Positions 63,375 to 64,000 of a stretch of 64,000 nt of DNA are shown one piece after another; positions within the stretch are counted from its first letter, which is position 1, and each line of letters starts with the position of its first letter. The position numbers and the translations under genes were made by a program. The notes below the pieces were generated by a model. That model was given only the letters and a program-made list of their open reading frames with translations, did no database searches and was not told the origin of the DNA. Origin of the DNA: Algoriphagus ornithinivorans (GTDB lineage Bacteria; Bacteroidota; Bacteroidia; Cytophagales; Cyclobacteriaceae); contig NZ_FOVW01000007.1 of the NCBI RefSeq assembly GCF_900115305.1, positions 248,001 through 312,000 of the forward strand. Direction: 5' to 3'.

Positions 63375-63724
63375 TACATTTTTTCTTCACTGGTTGGATT
63401 GGATTCCCTTACTACTAGAGAATCTATCACACGGGCATACATTTGATCCATTCTTTCAGGATACTGCAAATAGTAGCGCATGCTCTCGGTAAAAACCGAA
63501 TCGCTGGTATCATGTTTTAAAAAAATATCTTTTTCTAAGAGCCTATACAAAGTTTGTGAAGAGTCATAAGGAATGGGTAAAGCACTGGCCACTCCTTCGG
63601 TCAGGTGAATATCAATTAAAACGCTGACCATCTGATCCTCAGACAAAAGCCCATCAGGCTTATTGGATTTCCCGCAGGAAAGGGCCGTAGAAATCAAAAG
63701 AAATAGAATTAATAATCGTCTCAC
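63374..63724 (-). CDS. DUF4296 lipoprotein
   Basis: 116 residues with a lipoprotein signal (ISTALSCGK, Cys17). The mature part LLSEDQMVSVLIDIHLTEGVASAL, then LLEKDIFLKHDTSDSVFTESMRYYLQYPERMDQMYARVIDSL, is the DUF4296 pattern of Bacteroidota. No function is known. First gene of a two-gene unit with mutS2 (1-bp overlap); its -7 box is 5 bp upstream. Confidence 0.85.
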   Translation of the reverse strand: MRRLLILFLLISTALSCGKSNKPDGLLSEDQMVSVLIDIHLTEGVASALPIPYDSSQTLYRLLEKDIFLKHDTSDSVFTESMRYYLQYPERMDQMYARVIDSLVVRESNPTSEEKM

Positions 63725-63728
63725 AATC

Positions 63729-63736
63729 CAAAATTA
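63729..63736 (-). promoter_or_regulatory. -7 box for DUF4296-mutS2
   Basis: TAATTTTG on the minus strand (63736-63729), 4 bp before the ATG at 63724: another near-leaderless start. Confidence 0.5.
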
Positions 63737-63831
63737 GGTTTTTTTAACGGATAATCTTACTACCCTTCCTGTAAGGGAAATTTTATAATTGAACTGATAA
63801 GCATAACTTAGGCGGTTCAAATCACCAATCC

Positions 63832-64000
63832 ATGGACCAGCTATTCAGTAAGCTAAGAAAGTACGAGATTATGATCCGGAAGGTGGCAAATAATCACCTG
63901 CAAGGCGAATACCAATCCTTATTTAAAGGCTCAGGACTGGAATTTGACGATTTGAGACCCTATCAATACGGAGATGACGTAAGGACGATTGAGTGGAAAG
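63832..64000 (+). CDS. DUF58-domain protein, N-terminal 56 codons
   Basis: The frame opens at ATG 63832 and leaves the window at 64000. The sequence MDQLFSKLRKYEIMIRK, then GEYQSLFKGSGLEFDDLRPYQYGDDVRTIEWK, is the standard opening of DUF58 proteins (the 'F-G-L-E-F-D-D-L-R-x-Y-x-x-G-D' motif). DUF58 proteins usually follow a MoxR-type AAA+ ATPase gene and pair with VWA proteins; here no MoxR is upstream within the window, so the partner may lie downstream or elsewhere. Confidence 0.88.
   Translation, partial: MDQLFSKLRKYEIMIRKVANNHLQGEYQSLFKGSGLEFDDLRPYQYGDDVRTIEWK

Overview
The window is chromosomal DNA of a Bacteroidota bacterium, most likely order Cytophagales and Algoriphagus-like (family Cyclobacteriaceae). 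Reasons seen in the sequence: many start codons lie just downstream of the Bacteroidota -7 box TAnnTTTG, two of them with a correctly spaced -33 TTTG; Shine-Dalgarno sites are scarce; LpxC is fused to FabZ; a PorX-type type IX secretion regulator, DUF4296, DUF4924 and a four-helix-bundle protein are present. The genus is an inference. Gene density is high, and I see no prophage, transposase, CRISPR array or rRNA.

Layout. 1-1.98 kb: truncated TolC-like gene with its TetR regulator and a well-defined promoter/operator, then an alpha/beta hydrolase. 2.2-5.9 kb: purL. 6.1-7.3 kb: secreted coiled-coil protein. 7.3-9.3 kb: agmatine-to-putrescine operon (aguB, aguA). 9.5-11.7 kb: secreted TPR protein and nucleoside hydrolase. 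11.7-14.3 kb: membrane-protein cluster around a small winged-helix regulator, with the same operator-like repeat in front of two of its genes. 14.4-21.4 kb: sugar isomerase-like lipoprotein, flavin reductase, alanine/glycine symporter, fumarylacetoacetase, secreted CocE-type hydrolase. 21.5-29.2 kb: valS, a diacylglycerol-kinase/APP1-phosphatase pair, M42 peptidase, a long PurF-type enzyme.

29.4-34.6 kb is a signalling patch: a PepSY-like secreted protein behind a sigma-54-like site, an NtrC-type regulator, a large hybrid kinase with REC and Hpt modules, and a DsrE protein. 34.7-38.8 kb carries tRNA-Leu(GAG), folD, a four-helix-bundle gene bracketed by inverted arrays of a 7-bp repeat, lepA, a 160-bp MITE-like inverted repeat and a DUF4924 gene. 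38.8-41.4 kb looks accessory: AT-rich, encoding a 70-residue secreted two-cysteine peptide and two exported, probably propeller-like proteins. 41.4-45 kb: UPF1-like helicase, acpH, a small membrane protein and ppa.

The strongest candidate for an undescribed system is 45.1-51.9 kb. It is a tightly overlapping four-gene operon (Rv1355c-type E1/nitroreductase fusion, GNAT/autoinducer-synthase-like protein, 7TMR-DISM histidine kinase, REC-kinase) with a divergently transcribed single-domain response regulator. It reads like a device for making or modifying a small molecule and sensing it. 51.9-64 kb returns to housekeeping: ald-tsaE-porX, an HD hydrolase, lpxD-lpxC/fabZ-lpxA with an ABC ATPase, a small lipoprotein, mutS2 with a DUF4296 lipoprotein, and the start of a DUF58 gene.
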